Translations under genes and position numbers: made by a program
In this document: positions 16,716 to 27,298 of the stretch, piece after piece
Numbering within the stretch: position 1 is the first letter of the stretch
Layout of the letters: every line of letters starts with the position of its first letter
Notes under the pieces: generated by a model
What the model was told of the DNA's origin: nothing
Seen by the model: only the letters and a program-made list of their open reading frames with translations
Databases searched by the model: none
NCBI GenBank assembly: GCA_021152555.1
Contig: JAGKVE010000008.1
Location: 1-64,000, forward strand
From: Bacteroidia bacterium
Lineage (GTDB): Bacteria; Bacteroidota; Bacteroidia; Bacteroidales; Paludibacteraceae
DNA length: 64,000 bases
Direction: 5' to 3'

Positions 16716-17276
16716 ATGCACAACATCGGCATATATGGCGGCAGTTTCAATCCTGTGCATTTCGGTCACGTTGGATTGGCAAAATGGGTCATAGAGAACA
16801 CAGATCTTGACGAGCTATGGCTGATGGTCAGCCCCAACAACCCCTTGAAAGAGACGGATTCCCTCGCGCCGGAAGAGGAACGTCTGGCTGCAGTACGCGA
16901 GGCGGTCAAAGACATACCGGGGGTGAAGGTCTCGGATTTTGAGTTCTCTCTGCCGCGTCCGTCTTATACTGCCAATACCCTCCGAGCATTGCGGAAATAT
17001 TATCCTGACTATGAGTTCACGCTCGTCATAGGCGAGGACAATATTGCTATTTTTGACCGCTGGCGGGAGTATGAATATATTTTGGAGAATTTCCGCATAT
17101 TCGTATATCCGCGCCATGAAGCAGCCAATGATTGTGCCGGATTGTCTCATTGCGAACATACTTTCTCTGCGCCTGAATGGGCAGAGCATATGCTAATAAA
17201 GGAGCTCCGTTTTTTGAACGGAGCCCCTTATTTTGATATTTCCTCAACGGAGATACGTGCGCGTCTTATTCACTGA
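16716..17276 (+). CDS. nadD: Nicotinate-nucleotide adenylyltransferase
   Basis: 186 residues. GIYGGSFNPVHFGH is the nucleotidyltransferase (T/H)xGH-type motif; 'ISSTEIRARL' is the C-terminal signature. Forms deamido-NAD from nicotinate mononucleotide and ATP. Last gene of the mnmE-yicC-gmk-nadD cluster; its final 11 bp overlap the 3' end of the convergent glyQS. Confidence 0.95.
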   Translation: MHNIGIYGGSFNPVHFGHVGLAKWVIENTDLDELWLMVSPNNPLKETDSLAPEEERLAAVREAVKDIPGVKVSDFEFSLPRPSYTANTLRALRKYYPDYEFTLVIGEDNIAIFDRWREYEYILENFRIFVYPRHEAANDCAGLSHCEHTFSAPEWAEHMLIKELRFLNGAPYFDISSTEIRARLIH

Positions 17277-18816
17277 CGATTTTCTTGTATAGTTCTTTCG
17301 GATCTGTAGCCTTGCGAATTATATCGTGCAGGTCTTCTATTTTTACACGGTCCTGTTCCATTGTGTCGCGATAGCGTACTGTGACGCAGCCGTCTTTCTC
17401 TGTGTCGTGATCAACCGTGATACAGAATGGTGTGCCGACTGCATCCTGACGACGGTAACGCTTGCCGATGGAGTCTTTCTCGTCGTAGGCGACTTTGAAA
17501 TCGAATTTCAGTTCGTTCATGATCTCGCGTGCTTTCTCGGGCAGACCGTCTTTCTTGACAAGCGGCATGATACATGCTTTTACTGGTGCAAGTACCGGCG
17601 GCAAATGGAGTACGACACGGGTGTCGCCGCCTTCAAGTTGCTGCTCTTCGTAGCTTGAGCACATGACGGAAAGGAACATACGGTCCACACCGATAGAGGT
17701 CTCTATGACATACGGGGTGTAACTCTGGTTGAGTTCGGGGTCAAAATACTCAATCTTCTTTCCGCTGAATTTGGCGTGCTGCGAGAGGTCGAAGTTCGTG
17801 CGGCTGTGAATACCCTCCACTTCTTTGAAACCGAACGGCATGAGGAATTCGATGTCGGTTGCGGCGTTCGCATAGTGTGCCAGTTTCTCATGATCGTGGA
17901 AACGGTATTTCTCATCTCCAAGACCTAGTGCTTTGTGCCAGCGGAGGCGGAACTGTTTCCAGTGCTCGAACCATTTCAACTCCTCGCCCGGACGAACAAA
18001 GAACTGCATCTCCATCTGCTCGAACTCACGCATACGGAAAATGAACTGGCGGGCAACAATCTCGTTCCGGAATGCCTTGCCGATCTGCGCGATACCGAAT
18101 GGTACTTTCATACGGCCGGTTTTCTGTACGTTGAGGAAGTTGACGAAGATTCCTTGTGCTGTCTCCGGACGGAGGTAAATCTTCATGGCACCGTCTGCTG
18201 TGGAACCCATTTCCGTTTGGAACATCAGGTTGAACTGACGCACGTCGGTCCAGTTGCGTGTTCCGCTAATCGGGCAGACAATCTCCTCGTCGAGGATAAT
18301 CTGTTTGAGTTCGGCAAGATCGTTGTCGTTCATCGCTTTCGCATAGCGGGCATGCAGTGCCTCGCGTTTCTCAATATGCTCGCGGACGCGCTCATTGGTT
18401 TGTTTGTACAGCTCCTCATCGAAGCTCTCGCCGAAACGCTTACGGGCTTTTTCTAACTCTTTGGCGATTTTCTCATCGTATTTGGCAATCTGATCTTCGA
18501 TGAGCACATCGGCGCGATATCGCTTTTTTGAATCACGGTTGTCTATCAGCGGGTCGTTGAAGGCGTCAACATGCCCGGAGGCTTTCCAGGTCGTCGGGTG
18601 CATGAAGATAGCGGCATCAATTCCGACAATGTTCTCATGGAGCAGCGTCATCGCATCCCACCAATAACGCTTGATGTTATTCTTCAGTTCCACGCCGTTC
18701 TGACCGTAGTCATAGACAGCGCCTAAACCGTCGTAAATCTCGCTGGAGGGAAATACAAAACCGTATTCCTTGCAATGCGCCACGATTTTCTTAAATGTTT
18801 CTTCTTGTGTTGCCAT
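17266..18816 (-). CDS. glyQS: Glycine--tRNA ligase, single-chain (alpha2) type
   Basis: 516 residues, class II synthetase. It has the opening 'GFVFPSSEIYDGLGAVYDYGQNG', motif 2 region 'FRNEIVARQFIFRMREFEQMEMQFF' and the C-terminal anticodon-binding domain from about residue 420 ('LAPVKACIMPL'). Charges tRNA-Gly. It follows fbp by 26 bp on the same strand with no promoter visible between, so they probably form an operon. Confidence 0.95.
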   Translation of the reverse strand: MATQEETFKKIVAHCKEYGFVFPSSEIYDGLGAVYDYGQNGVELKNNIKRYWWDAMTLLHENIVGIDAAIFMHPTTWKASGHVDAFNDPLIDNRDSKKRYRADVLIEDQIAKYDEKIAKELEKARKRFGESFDEELYKQTNERVREHIEKREALHARYAKAMNDNDLAELKQIILDEEIVCPISGTRNWTDVRQFNLMFQTEMGSTADGAMKIYLRPETAQGIFVNFLNVQKTGRMKVPFGIAQIGKAFRNEIVARQFIFRMREFEQMEMQFFVRPGEELKWFEHWKQFRLRWHKALGLGDEKYRFHDHEKLAHYANAATDIEFLMPFGFKEVEGIHSRTNFDLSQHAKFSGKKIEYFDPELNQSYTPYVIETSIGVDRMFLSVMCSSYEEQQLEGGDTRVVLHLPPVLAPVKACIMPLVKKDGLPEKAREIMNELKFDFKVAYDEKDSIGKRYRRQDAVGTPFCITVDHDTEKDGCVTVRYRDTMEQDRVKIEDLHDIIRKATDPKELYKKIVSE

Positions 18817-18842
18817 ATATAATTATATTTGAATGTTTGTCG

Positions 18843-20915
18843 TTACACTGTACGCATATATCCGTTCCGGTATGCGTGTAATAGTTGTTCAAGGCTTTCT
18901 ATCTGTTGCAGCAGTTCTTTGCCTTTGTCTGTATCTTTGATACGAATCCGCTTGCCTGAGTTGTCCTGCAGCAGTGTCCGGCTATGAATATCGCTTCCGG
19001 AAAGAACTGCTTGTTCGCGGCTCTCGAAAGAATCATGTTCTACGAGTTGGATCCCATGACTGTTATAGATGAGCGTGTAGCCGGCAATACCCGTTTTTTC
19101 CTGATAGGGCTTGCTGAAACCGCCGTCAATGACGAACCGTTTGCCGTTCGCGCGGGTAGGTGTCTCTCCTTTGATTGTACGTACAGGAACATGCCCGTTG
19201 ACAATACGGCCGACTGCAGGGTCAAGACCGAACTCGCGGAGGATGGCATCGCATATGTGCTCGTCGTCTGCCAATGCGAAATAAGCTCCTTTGCGTTCTT
19301 CGTGGGTCGTTTTGTCGGCTATGAAATAACGCTCGAAAGTGGTCATGCGGTCTTTGTTGTAAAGCGGAGAGAATTCGCCTTCCCATAGGTATAGCATATA
19401 ATCAAGCGCGTCCTCTTTTTCTTTCCCTTCTCCATAGTATGCCTTGCGGATGATTTCATCTGTCCTGTCCATTAGCGCCTTGCCGCTCACCTGTTTGCCG
19501 CATACATCGGCGACGGTGAACGAGCCATCGGCATTTAGCGGAATGGCGGCGTGGTAGAGCAGGAATCCGTTACGCACCAAGTACAGCGAACCATGCTCAT
19601 AGAGCATCCGCAAATGGCGTTGCATCTTCTCTGACTTGCGGAACGAACGCCATAACTGGCTCATTAGGTCCTGCTCATATTGGTTGAGAGCGTACGGGTC
19701 GGCAGGATTGAGGGTCGGCAGGTACGTATCCAGCAAAGGGTAGGTTACGCCGTTCAGCGTTATAGTACCCGTCTTGAGGTCTATCTTGTCCAAGAGCGCA
19801 CGATGGTCCATATGCCATTCGGGGTGACGGAGAACGGTCTGACCCTCTAACTTGAACTGGATAATGGAAATCGCTTTGTGCATCTTCGCCATCAGTTGGG
19901 CCGAACGAGTCAGACGAGGGTTGTTCTCAAAATCTTTTGTCTGCCATATGTCGCAGGGGTCATTGCCATAGACTGTCATCGCGAAGTTCGCCAACGGCAG
20001 CAGGTTAATGCCGTAGCCTTCCTCCAATGTCTCGATATTGGCATACCGGATGCTGACGCGAAGAACGGTTGCCAGAAGGGCAAGGTTGCCCGCCATCGCT
20101 CCCATCCATTCTATATCATGGTTACCCCATTGTACATCATGGTCGCGCACAGTCGAGAGAACATCAAGAATCTTACTTGCGCCCGGACCGCGGTCAAAGA
20201 TGTCGCCCACAATATGAAGCGTGTCAATTGTCAGAGAATGAATAAGGTAACTGATGGCAATGAGTAACTGCTCGGCGCAACCCGTTTCGATAATTGCATC
20301 AATAATGGCATTGTAATACGTCTGGCGGTCATGTTGTTCCAGATTGGATTCATGCAATAACTCGTCAATGATATACGCATAATCCGGCGGCAGCAGCTTG
20401 TGTACTTTGCTGCGGCTGTATTTGATGGTTACGGCACGCGCGATGTCAACCACCTGATGCAACCGGAGGCGGTACCATTCCTCCAAAGTCGGCAGGTTCG
20501 ATATCTCCGCATTCTGCGTAAAGAGGTCTATATACCCGCTATTAGCCCCTTCTTTGAGCGGCTTTGCCGCGGTCTTTCGACTTTCTACTTTCGACCCGTG
20601 GGGACGGGGGGCTTCATAATACTTCTTTATCAGTTCGATGCGTTCGTCCGGATAATAGATAAGTGCGCAAAGAGCCCGTTTCTCTTCTTCTGATATTGTG
20701 TCGCAATAGACCTCGTCCACTTTTTTGCGCACAACGCCGGAAGCGTTTTTTATCATATGTATGAACGCTAGCGACTCGCCGTGCAAGTCACTCACAAAAT
20801 GCTCAGTGCCTTTAGGCAGAGATAGTATTGCCCGCAGATTGATCAGCTCGGTAATAACGGCTTGTTCGTTAGGAAACTTCTCGCTTAACAGGTGTAAATA
20901 TCGTTCATCTTGCAT
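18843..20915 (-). CDS. fbp: Fructose-1,6-bisphosphatase class 3
   Basis: 690 residues from the ATG at 20915 (MQDERYLHLLSEKFPNEQ). The upstream in-frame extension to 21131 would run through the promoter and is rejected. Metallophosphatase motifs: FVSDLHGES, VGDIFDRGPG, WGNHDIEWMG, and 'NGHVPVRTIKGETP' with 'DGGFS' later. Catalyses the committed gluconeogenic step. Residues ~105-117 (HGSKVESRKTAAKP) are encoded by a GTCGAAAGTAGAAAGTCG-type simple tract, an insertion in a loop. Confidence 0.93.
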   Translation of the reverse strand: MQDERYLHLLSEKFPNEQAVITELINLRAILSLPKGTEHFVSDLHGESLAFIHMIKNASGVVRKKVDEVYCDTISEEEKRALCALIYYPDERIELIKKYYEAPRPHGSKVESRKTAAKPLKEGANSGYIDLFTQNAEISNLPTLEEWYRLRLHQVVDIARAVTIKYSRSKVHKLLPPDYAYIIDELLHESNLEQHDRQTYYNAIIDAIIETGCAEQLLIAISYLIHSLTIDTLHIVGDIFDRGPGASKILDVLSTVRDHDVQWGNHDIEWMGAMAGNLALLATVLRVSIRYANIETLEEGYGINLLPLANFAMTVYGNDPCDIWQTKDFENNPRLTRSAQLMAKMHKAISIIQFKLEGQTVLRHPEWHMDHRALLDKIDLKTGTITLNGVTYPLLDTYLPTLNPADPYALNQYEQDLMSQLWRSFRKSEKMQRHLRMLYEHGSLYLVRNGFLLYHAAIPLNADGSFTVADVCGKQVSGKALMDRTDEIIRKAYYGEGKEKEDALDYMLYLWEGEFSPLYNKDRMTTFERYFIADKTTHEERKGAYFALADDEHICDAILREFGLDPAVGRIVNGHVPVRTIKGETPTRANGKRFVIDGGFSKPYQEKTGIAGYTLIYNSHGIQLVEHDSFESREQAVLSGSDIHSRTLLQDNSGKRIRIKDTDKGKELLQQIESLEQLLHAYRNGYMRTV

Positions 20916-20957
20916 ACCAAATGTGCTACCGAAATTGTGAATTTGCAATTTTGCCTG

Positions 20958-20989
20958 CAAAATTACTGCTTTTTTTTGATATACGCAAA
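20958..20989 (-). promoter_or_regulatory. fbp-glyQS promoter
   Basis: Minus strand: TTTG at 20989-20986, 20-bp spacer, TAATTTTG at 20965-20958 followed by CAGGC. Confidence 0.75.
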
Positions 20990-21039
20990 CTTTCTGAAAA
21001 GAAAAAAATAATAAAAAATACAAAAAATGCAGGCAACTA

Positions 21040-21070
21040 TTGCATAAATAAAAAAAAAGTAGTAATTTTG
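21040..21070 (+). promoter_or_regulatory. Promoter of the MFS-sus operon
   Basis: TTG at 21040-21042, 20-bp A-rich spacer, TAATTTTG at 21063-21070 then TCGTCG. Drives the four genes to 28477; no other strong promoter is seen within. Confidence 0.7.
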
Positions 21071-21093
21071 TCGTCGATTTTAAATCAAACACC

Positions 21094-22446
21094 ATGCAGA
21101 AACGAAATTTATCCTTCGCCCAGCTCTTCAACCTGAGTTTTGGATTTTTCGGAGTACAGATCGCATACGCTCTTCAAAGCGCAAATATCTCCCGTATTTT
21201 TGCTACCTTGGGTGCCGACCCTCATACGCTGAGTTTCTTTTGGATTCTTCCGCCGTTGATGGGTATGATTGTGCAGCCGTTGGTCGGCAAGTATAGTGAC
21301 AAAACGTGGAACCGTCTTGGTCGGCGTAAGCCGTACTTGCTCGTCGGAGCGCTCATCGCAGTGGCGGTGATGCTGTTGCTGCCGAACGCCGGTAACTTCA
21401 CGTTTACCCAGTCTGTCTTCCTGGGCTTGAATGCAGCTATGTGGTTCGGTTTGTTCAGCCTCATGCTCCTTGATACAAGTATCAATATCGCTATGCAGCC
21501 ATTCAAGATGATGGTCGGTGATATGGTCAATGAGGAGCAGAAGGGTACCGCTTATGCGATTCAGTCGGCGCTTTGTAACGCGGGTTCGCTCGCGGGATAC
21601 ATCTTCCCGATTTTCTTTACCTGGATCGGTATTGCCAATACCGCTCCTGAAGGCGTCATTCCGGATTCCGTGAAATGGTCGTTCTACTGCGGAGCGGCGA
21701 TTTTGATTCTTTGCTCGCTTTACACGTTCGCTACCGTCAAGGAGCTTAACCCGGAGGAGTACGCAGAGTTCCACGGCATCAAAGAAAATGACAAATCTCA
21801 AATGTCAAATAACCAATCGGAGGAGGGTTTTATAACTTTACTCCGCAAGGCTCCTTCTGCCTTTTGGACGGTTGGCCTCGTGCAGTTCTTCTGCTGGGCG
21901 GCATTTATGTATATGTGGACCTACTCCAACGGCGCTATCGCTGCCAACTGCTACGGTTGGGACGGCGTGAGCGCAGCAGACGAAGCTTTCCAGACCGCGG
22001 GAAACTGGGTGGGTGTAGTATTCGCTATTCAGGCGGTCGGTTCGCTTCTCTGGGCGATGATTCTGCCGATGCTGGAGAAGATGACCGGTAACAAAGGCGC
22101 ATATGCTATTTCGCTGGTTGTCGGTGCTGTCGGGTTTATATCCATCTGGTATGTTACTAATCCGTATGTGCTCTGGCTCAGCTACGCGCTTATCGGCGCG
22201 GCTTGGGCGGCCATGCTCGCCTTGCCGTTCACTATCGTGACCAATGCTATCAAAGGCGGAAACATGGGATATTACCTCGGTTTGTTCAACTGTACGATCT
22301 GCGTTCCGCAGATTGTAGCAGCATTGTGCGGAGGTTTACTCCTTAAATATATATGCGCGCACGTACAGGCGGGAATGCTGGTTGTTGCCGGATGTCTGCT
22401 CCTCTGCGGTGCTGCGGCTGTCTTCTTGATCAAAGAAAAAGAGTAA
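21094..22446 (+). CDS. MFS sugar transporter (SLC45/maltose-type)
   Basis: 450 residues, about 12 membrane helices. The opening 'LFNLSFGFFGVQIAYALQSANISRIFATLGAD' and 'DKTWNRLGRRKPYLLVGA' loop are typical of the GPH/SLC45-like transporters placed in Bacteroidetes alpha-glucan loci. Moves oligosaccharides across the inner membrane. The cytoplasmic loop at residues 232-243 (NDKSQMSNNQSEEG) is encoded by a simple-repeat tract. Leads the susC-susD operon, so it probably completes the uptake route. Confidence 0.88.
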   Translation: MQKRNLSFAQLFNLSFGFFGVQIAYALQSANISRIFATLGADPHTLSFFWILPPLMGMIVQPLVGKYSDKTWNRLGRRKPYLLVGALIAVAVMLLLPNAGNFTFTQSVFLGLNAAMWFGLFSLMLLDTSINIAMQPFKMMVGDMVNEEQKGTAYAIQSALCNAGSLAGYIFPIFFTWIGIANTAPEGVIPDSVKWSFYCGAAILILCSLYTFATVKELNPEEYAEFHGIKENDKSQMSNNQSEEGFITLLRKAPSAFWTVGLVQFFCWAAFMYMWTYSNGAIAANCYGWDGVSAADEAFQTAGNWVGVVFAIQAVGSLLWAMILPMLEKMTGNKGAYAISLVVGAVGFISIWYVTNPYVLWLSYALIGAAWAAMLALPFTIVTNAIKGGNMGYYLGLFNCTICVPQIVAALCGGLLLKYICAHVQAGMLVVAGCLLLCGAAAVFLIKEKE

Positions 22447-22471
22447 AAACACAAAATAACTAACAATCATT

Positions 22472-25450
22472 ATGAAAAACAAAGCGCTTCCCCTCAGTCT
22501 GATGGCATTTGCGCTGCTGTTCAGCGTAGCTATTCAGGCGCAGATTACGGGTACCGTTTTGGAGCCTTCTGGCGACCCTGCTATCGGAGCCAGCATCCTT
22601 CAGATCGGTACAACCAATGGTGTGATTACAGATTTCGACGGTAACTTCGAACTCAATGTTCCGGAAGGTACCGAGCTGCAGATCAGCTACATGGGATTCA
22701 AGACACAGACCGCCGTTGCCAAGAAAGGCATGGTGATCCGTCTCGTAGAGGACACGCATGTGCTGCAGGAGGTGGTAGCCATTGGTTATGGATCCCAGAA
22801 GAAAAAAGAGGTTACCGGCTCCGTGGCTTCGGTCAAAGCCGAGGACTTCAACGCCGGCGTAAAGACCAACCCTGTGGGCTTGCTGCAAGGTAAGGTAGCC
22901 GGTCTGAACATCAGCCGTACCACCTCCGACCCCACTTCGACAGGCTATAACATACAGATTCGTGGTTTCTCTACCCTCGGTCAGGGTACGGGCTCTTCGC
23001 CTTTGTATATTGTGGACGGTGTGCCAACCAGCAATATCGACAATATCGCTCCCGACGAGATCGCCTCGATGGACGTGCTTAAAGACGGTTCGGCTGCGGC
23101 TATATATGGTACGCGCGGAACGAACGGCGTTATTCTCATCACCACCAAGCGCGGCGAGGCATTCAGCGACAAAGTGGAGACACAGTTGGAATACTCGGGC
23201 TATGTGAACGTGGCGTGGATTAACTCGCGCGTAGGCATGGCAGATGCCGAGCAGTTCCGCGCCCTTGGCGAAGCCACCGGCGGCAAGCTGACAGGGATTG
23301 ACCATGGAGCTACCACCGACTGGACGGCGGCACTTGCACGCCAAGCAGCAGTTACCCATAACCATAACGTGGCAATATCCGGCGCACACCGTAACTTCAG
23401 CTACCGCGCTTCGCTCAACTACAAGGACGCGCAAGGTATTGCCAAAAACAACGGACGCAAAGAAATTGTAGCGAAACTGGCGGCTGACCAGAAGTGCTTG
23501 AATGGCTGGCTCAAACTGCAATACGACTTCTCGTACATGCACTACCGCAACGACTACTCCGCAGCGGACTTCACCATCGCATCGCAACTGAACCCGACCA
23601 TGCCTATCTACAACGAAGACGGGTCATACTATATCCCCGGCAACTCGGGACAATACAACCCCGTAGAGTGGCTCAACGCGCGAGAGAACTATCAAAATGG
23701 TAACTACTTCCGCGGCTCTGTCAAGGCTACGGTGGATATCAAAGCCGTTCCGGGCTTGAAGGTGAATGCGTTTGCTGCTATCGAGGAAGGCGACAACCGC
23801 TCATACTCCTACAACAACAACATTACCGACCCCAACAAAGCTGAAGCGAGCGACTGGGCAAACCGACAGTTCGATATGAATCTCAACCAGTTATACGAAG
23901 CAACTATCGACTATGCCGGCAGCTGGAACAACCATAACCTCGTGCTCGTAGCAGGTTTCTCCTACCAGCATTTTATGGACGACGGTATGAACTCTTCCAA
24001 CAAGGGGTTCATCATGCCTTCCATCAAATACTACTCCATCGGCGAGGGCGACGCTTCCAAAGATTATCTGTCGGTTAGCTCGTGGCGCAACGCACACGCG
24101 CTGGCAGCCGCCTTCGCGCGCGTGAACTATAATTATGATGACAAATACCTGCTTTCCGCCTCTATCCGCGCAGAGGGCTCCAGCCGCTTCGGTGCAAATA
24201 ACAAATGGGGCTACTTCCCCGCTGTCAGCGCAGGTTGGCGCATCAAGGGAGAAGACTTCATGTCCGACGCCGACTGGTGCAACGAGTTGAAACTCCGTGC
24301 CGGATTCGGTGTTACAGGTAACAACGTAGGTCAGAGCCTAATGTCCGTAGCACTGCTCTCCAAATCGGACGTGTTCGACTACGATGGAAAGCCCACTGCT
24401 ACCTACACCGTTACGCAGAACGTGAACCCCGACCTGCGTTGGGAGAAGAAATACGAGTACAACCTCGGTTTAGACTATGCGTTCCTTGATAATCGCTTGA
24501 GCGGTAGTTTGGAAGGCTATGTCCGCAACACCAAAGACCTGCTCTGGTACTACGAAGTGCCCACTCCGCCTTACCAATATACCACTTTGCTGGCAAACGC
24601 CGGAGAGATGCTATCTTATGGTGTGGAATTGGCTATCACGGGTATCCCTGTGCAGACCAAAGACTGGTCATGGACTTCAGGGCTCACCTTGGCTTGGAAC
24701 CAAAACAAAATTACCAAACTCTCCGACCCAGATAAAGGCTTCAACTACTCCGAGACGCCGCAAGGTAACCTCTATGGCAACAAATTCAACGGCTCCGACT
24801 CCTACACGCAAATCTTGATGGAAGGCGGCATCGTAGGGCAATGGTATGGCTACAAATTCCTCGGATTCAACAACAAAGGCGAATGGATGTACGAAGACCA
24901 ATACGGAGGTGCTACCGCTAAACCGACCACTGCCGACAAGCAGTTCTTGGGCTCCGCACAACCCCTGCTCACCTATGGTTGGAACAACACGGTACGCTGG
25001 CGCGACCTCGACATCACCATCTTCCTACGAGGCGTGCTGGGCAACAAGATCCTGAACGCAAGCCGATTCATGTACACCCCCGATGGTACCGACAAACAAA
25101 CCAACTACAACTTCTTTGCCAAGGACGTGCTCTCGGGCGAAGGTCCTGCCAAGAACGGCGGCGCGGTGTTTGCTGACTACAACCACTTCTCCGACTATTG
25201 GCTCGAATCCGGCTCCTACCTGAAGTGCGACAACATCACAATCGGCTACACCTTCCGCTTCAAAGAGAATAAGTATGCCCGCTCGCTCCGCTTGTACGCT
25301 ACCGGACAGAACCTCTTCACCATTACCTCTTACTCTGGTCTCGACCCCGAGGTGAACACCTCCTGCATCGACTACCCGGGCGTGGATATCAACAACTTCT
25401 ATCCAAAGACCGCATCCTTCCTCTTTGGTGTTAACCTGAATCTGTTATAA
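22472..25450 (+). CDS. susC: SusC/RagA-family TonB-dependent outer-membrane transporter
   Basis: 992 residues. Signal peptide, then a carboxypeptidase-like N-terminal domain (ITGTVLEPSGDPAIGASILQ). The TonB-box region follows (EVVAIGYGSQKKKEVTGSV), then plug 'IQIRGFSTL...PLYIVDGVP' and 'VLKDGSAAAIYGTRGTNGVILITTK', then a beta-barrel ending 'YPKTASFLFGVNLNLL'. Imports glycans with the SusD lid encoded 24 bp downstream. The name reflects the family; the substrate may be an alpha-glucan given the MFS neighbour, but this is not proven. Confidence 0.95.
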   Translation: MKNKALPLSLMAFALLFSVAIQAQITGTVLEPSGDPAIGASILQIGTTNGVITDFDGNFELNVPEGTELQISYMGFKTQTAVAKKGMVIRLVEDTHVLQEVVAIGYGSQKKKEVTGSVASVKAEDFNAGVKTNPVGLLQGKVAGLNISRTTSDPTSTGYNIQIRGFSTLGQGTGSSPLYIVDGVPTSNIDNIAPDEIASMDVLKDGSAAAIYGTRGTNGVILITTKRGEAFSDKVETQLEYSGYVNVAWINSRVGMADAEQFRALGEATGGKLTGIDHGATTDWTAALARQAAVTHNHNVAISGAHRNFSYRASLNYKDAQGIAKNNGRKEIVAKLAADQKCLNGWLKLQYDFSYMHYRNDYSAADFTIASQLNPTMPIYNEDGSYYIPGNSGQYNPVEWLNARENYQNGNYFRGSVKATVDIKAVPGLKVNAFAAIEEGDNRSYSYNNNITDPNKAEASDWANRQFDMNLNQLYEATIDYAGSWNNHNLVLVAGFSYQHFMDDGMNSSNKGFIMPSIKYYSIGEGDASKDYLSVSSWRNAHALAAAFARVNYNYDDKYLLSASIRAEGSSRFGANNKWGYFPAVSAGWRIKGEDFMSDADWCNELKLRAGFGVTGNNVGQSLMSVALLSKSDVFDYDGKPTATYTVTQNVNPDLRWEKKYEYNLGLDYAFLDNRLSGSLEGYVRNTKDLLWYYEVPTPPYQYTTLLANAGEMLSYGVELAITGIPVQTKDWSWTSGLTLAWNQNKITKLSDPDKGFNYSETPQGNLYGNKFNGSDSYTQILMEGGIVGQWYGYKFLGFNNKGEWMYEDQYGGATAKPTTADKQFLGSAQPLLTYGWNNTVRWRDLDITIFLRGVLGNKILNASRFMYTPDGTDKQTNYNFFAKDVLSGEGPAKNGGAVFADYNHFSDYWLESGSYLKCDNITIGYTFRFKENKYARSLRLYATGQNLFTITSYSGLDPEVNTSCIDYPGVDINNFYPKTASFLFGVNLNLL

Positions 25451-25474
25451 TCCGTTTTGAAAATTGTAAAGAAT

Positions 25475-27238
25475 ATGAAGACTATAATGAAATATGCGCT
25501 GGTAAGCGCAATCGCCATGCCGATGCTGTTCGCTTCTTGCAACCTGCTGGAAGAGGAGAACTTCGGCAAACCGACCACCGACGCCATGCTTCAGAACGAA
25601 GGAAATGTGGTCTCGCTGGTGGGACAAGCATACGCAGACCTTCGTTTCATGCACGACCACTGGGGCTATTGGGGCGTAAACACCCTGACTGCCGATGAGG
25701 GACTTTGCCCTATCCGTAAAGGTGGCGACTGGAACGACGGCGGCTACTGGAAATACCTCAACACCCACGAGTGGAATGCCTATGGCGAGGCATTCAAGAA
25801 TATATGGAACTGTACCGTAGCCGGCTCCGTGCTCTGCAACAACCTGCTGGAAACGCTCTACATGAACGAGGAAAACATGACCCCCGAGTCATACGGCAAG
25901 TTCGTTGGCGAGTTGGAGACCCTCCGTTCCTACTACTATTACCTGCTCTTCGACTCCTTCGGGCGCATCCCTTACATGGAAGACTACTCCGACCGCAACG
26001 AGGCGTTATTGGAACCACATGTCGTTTGGGCACACCTCGTCTCTACGCTGGAACGCAATGCACCAAACATGGCTGTGGTGAACGATGCTAACCGCACAGA
26101 GTATGCAGGACGCTGCACCCAAGGCTTCGCCTACGCACTCTTGGCTCGCTTGTACCTCAACGCCGAATCGTTCGGCTGCACACCGGAGAACGTGATGAAA
26201 GCAGAGCGCACCTGCGATGTACATAACGGCAAGAAAGGTTCGAAACCGCTGGAGGAAGTAGGCATCAAGATTCAAAGCACGCAAGACTTCTACACCAATG
26301 CTATTCGTTGTGCAAACAAAGTAATTGAGTCCGGCGCATACATCATTGAGCCGAATTATTTCACCAACTACAAGATTGACAACGCAGGCAGCCGCGAGAA
26401 CATCTTCACTATCGTAGAAGACGGACTCACCTCTACCTATCCCGAGCGCGATATGTACGCTTGCAAAAACAAACTGCGTATCGAGTTCCTCTCGTTGCAC
26501 TACGGCTTCCAAAAGCGTTTTGGCATGCAACTTGACTGCTGGAACGGCTTCTGCGCACGCCCGAACTTCATGACTATCTTCAACGATCACGATGTGCGTG
26601 GCGCAGGCTACGAAGGCAAGGGCACCATGGACACCAAACAATGGGCTTGGTACTTAGGTCCGCTTTGCGATGCTGACGGTAATGTCATGCTCGACACCGA
26701 CAACGAGCCGATTGATATCCATGTAGAAATTGAATCGCTGGACGCTGCAGACCGGCGCGACGGTGCACGTATGTACAAGTACGAACTGGACAAAGAAGGC
26801 AAGTATAAATATATGGAGAACGACTTCGTACTCTTCCGTTATGCAGACGTACTCTTGATGAAGAAAGAGGCATTGCTCCGCGGTGGCATAGACGATGCGC
26901 CGAGCATTGAGGATGCTGCTATCAACGATATGAAGAAACGTACCTTTGCTTACTCCTCCGACCCCGTGGCTGCTTTCGATGCTGCTTATCCCGATGCCTT
27001 CACCGTACTCTCTACCGACCTTGAGAAAGGTATCTTGGCAGAGCGCGGACGCGAGCTGAGTTGGGAGAACGCACGCCGACGCGACTTGATTCGATTTGGG
27101 CTGTTCGAGAAGATTCAGTACGTGAAGAACACCGCAGAGACGCGCCGCTGGTTCCCTATCCCCTACAGCGTACTGCAAAAAGCCGTAGTGGACCCCGAAA
27201 CAGGCACGAAACTCTGGACACAAAACCCTGGTTATTAA
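25475..27238 (+). CDS. susD: SusD/RagB-family glycan-binding lipoprotein
   Basis: About 587 residues from the ATG at 25475 (an upstream TTG at 25457 is less likely). Lipobox near FASC, so surface-exposed lipoprotein. SusD signatures: 'LRSYYYYLLFDSFGRIPYMEDYSDRNE' and the C-terminal 'ELSWENARRRDLIRFGLFE' and 'WFPIPYSVLQ'. Forms the lid of the SusC pore. Confidence 0.94.
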   Translation: MKTIMKYALVSAIAMPMLFASCNLLEEENFGKPTTDAMLQNEGNVVSLVGQAYADLRFMHDHWGYWGVNTLTADEGLCPIRKGGDWNDGGYWKYLNTHEWNAYGEAFKNIWNCTVAGSVLCNNLLETLYMNEENMTPESYGKFVGELETLRSYYYYLLFDSFGRIPYMEDYSDRNEALLEPHVVWAHLVSTLERNAPNMAVVNDANRTEYAGRCTQGFAYALLARLYLNAESFGCTPENVMKAERTCDVHNGKKGSKPLEEVGIKIQSTQDFYTNAIRCANKVIESGAYIIEPNYFTNYKIDNAGSRENIFTIVEDGLTSTYPERDMYACKNKLRIEFLSLHYGFQKRFGMQLDCWNGFCARPNFMTIFNDHDVRGAGYEGKGTMDTKQWAWYLGPLCDADGNVMLDTDNEPIDIHVEIESLDAADRRDGARMYKYELDKEGKYKYMENDFVLFRYADVLLMKKEALLRGGIDDAPSIEDAAINDMKKRTFAYSSDPVAAFDAAYPDAFTVLSTDLEKGILAERGRELSWENARRRDLIRFGLFEKIQYVKNTAETRRWFPIPYSVLQKAVVDPETGTKLWTQNPGY

Positions 27239-27298
27239 TACTCAATAATAACCAATTTTCTTTTAATCAATAACAATTTTTAATTAACAACTAACATT

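Noticed and set aside
20916..21131. N-terminal extension of fructose-bisphosphatase (72 residues)
   Set aside because: The extension would include the promoter and a low-complexity hydrophobic stretch; the family start is at 20915.
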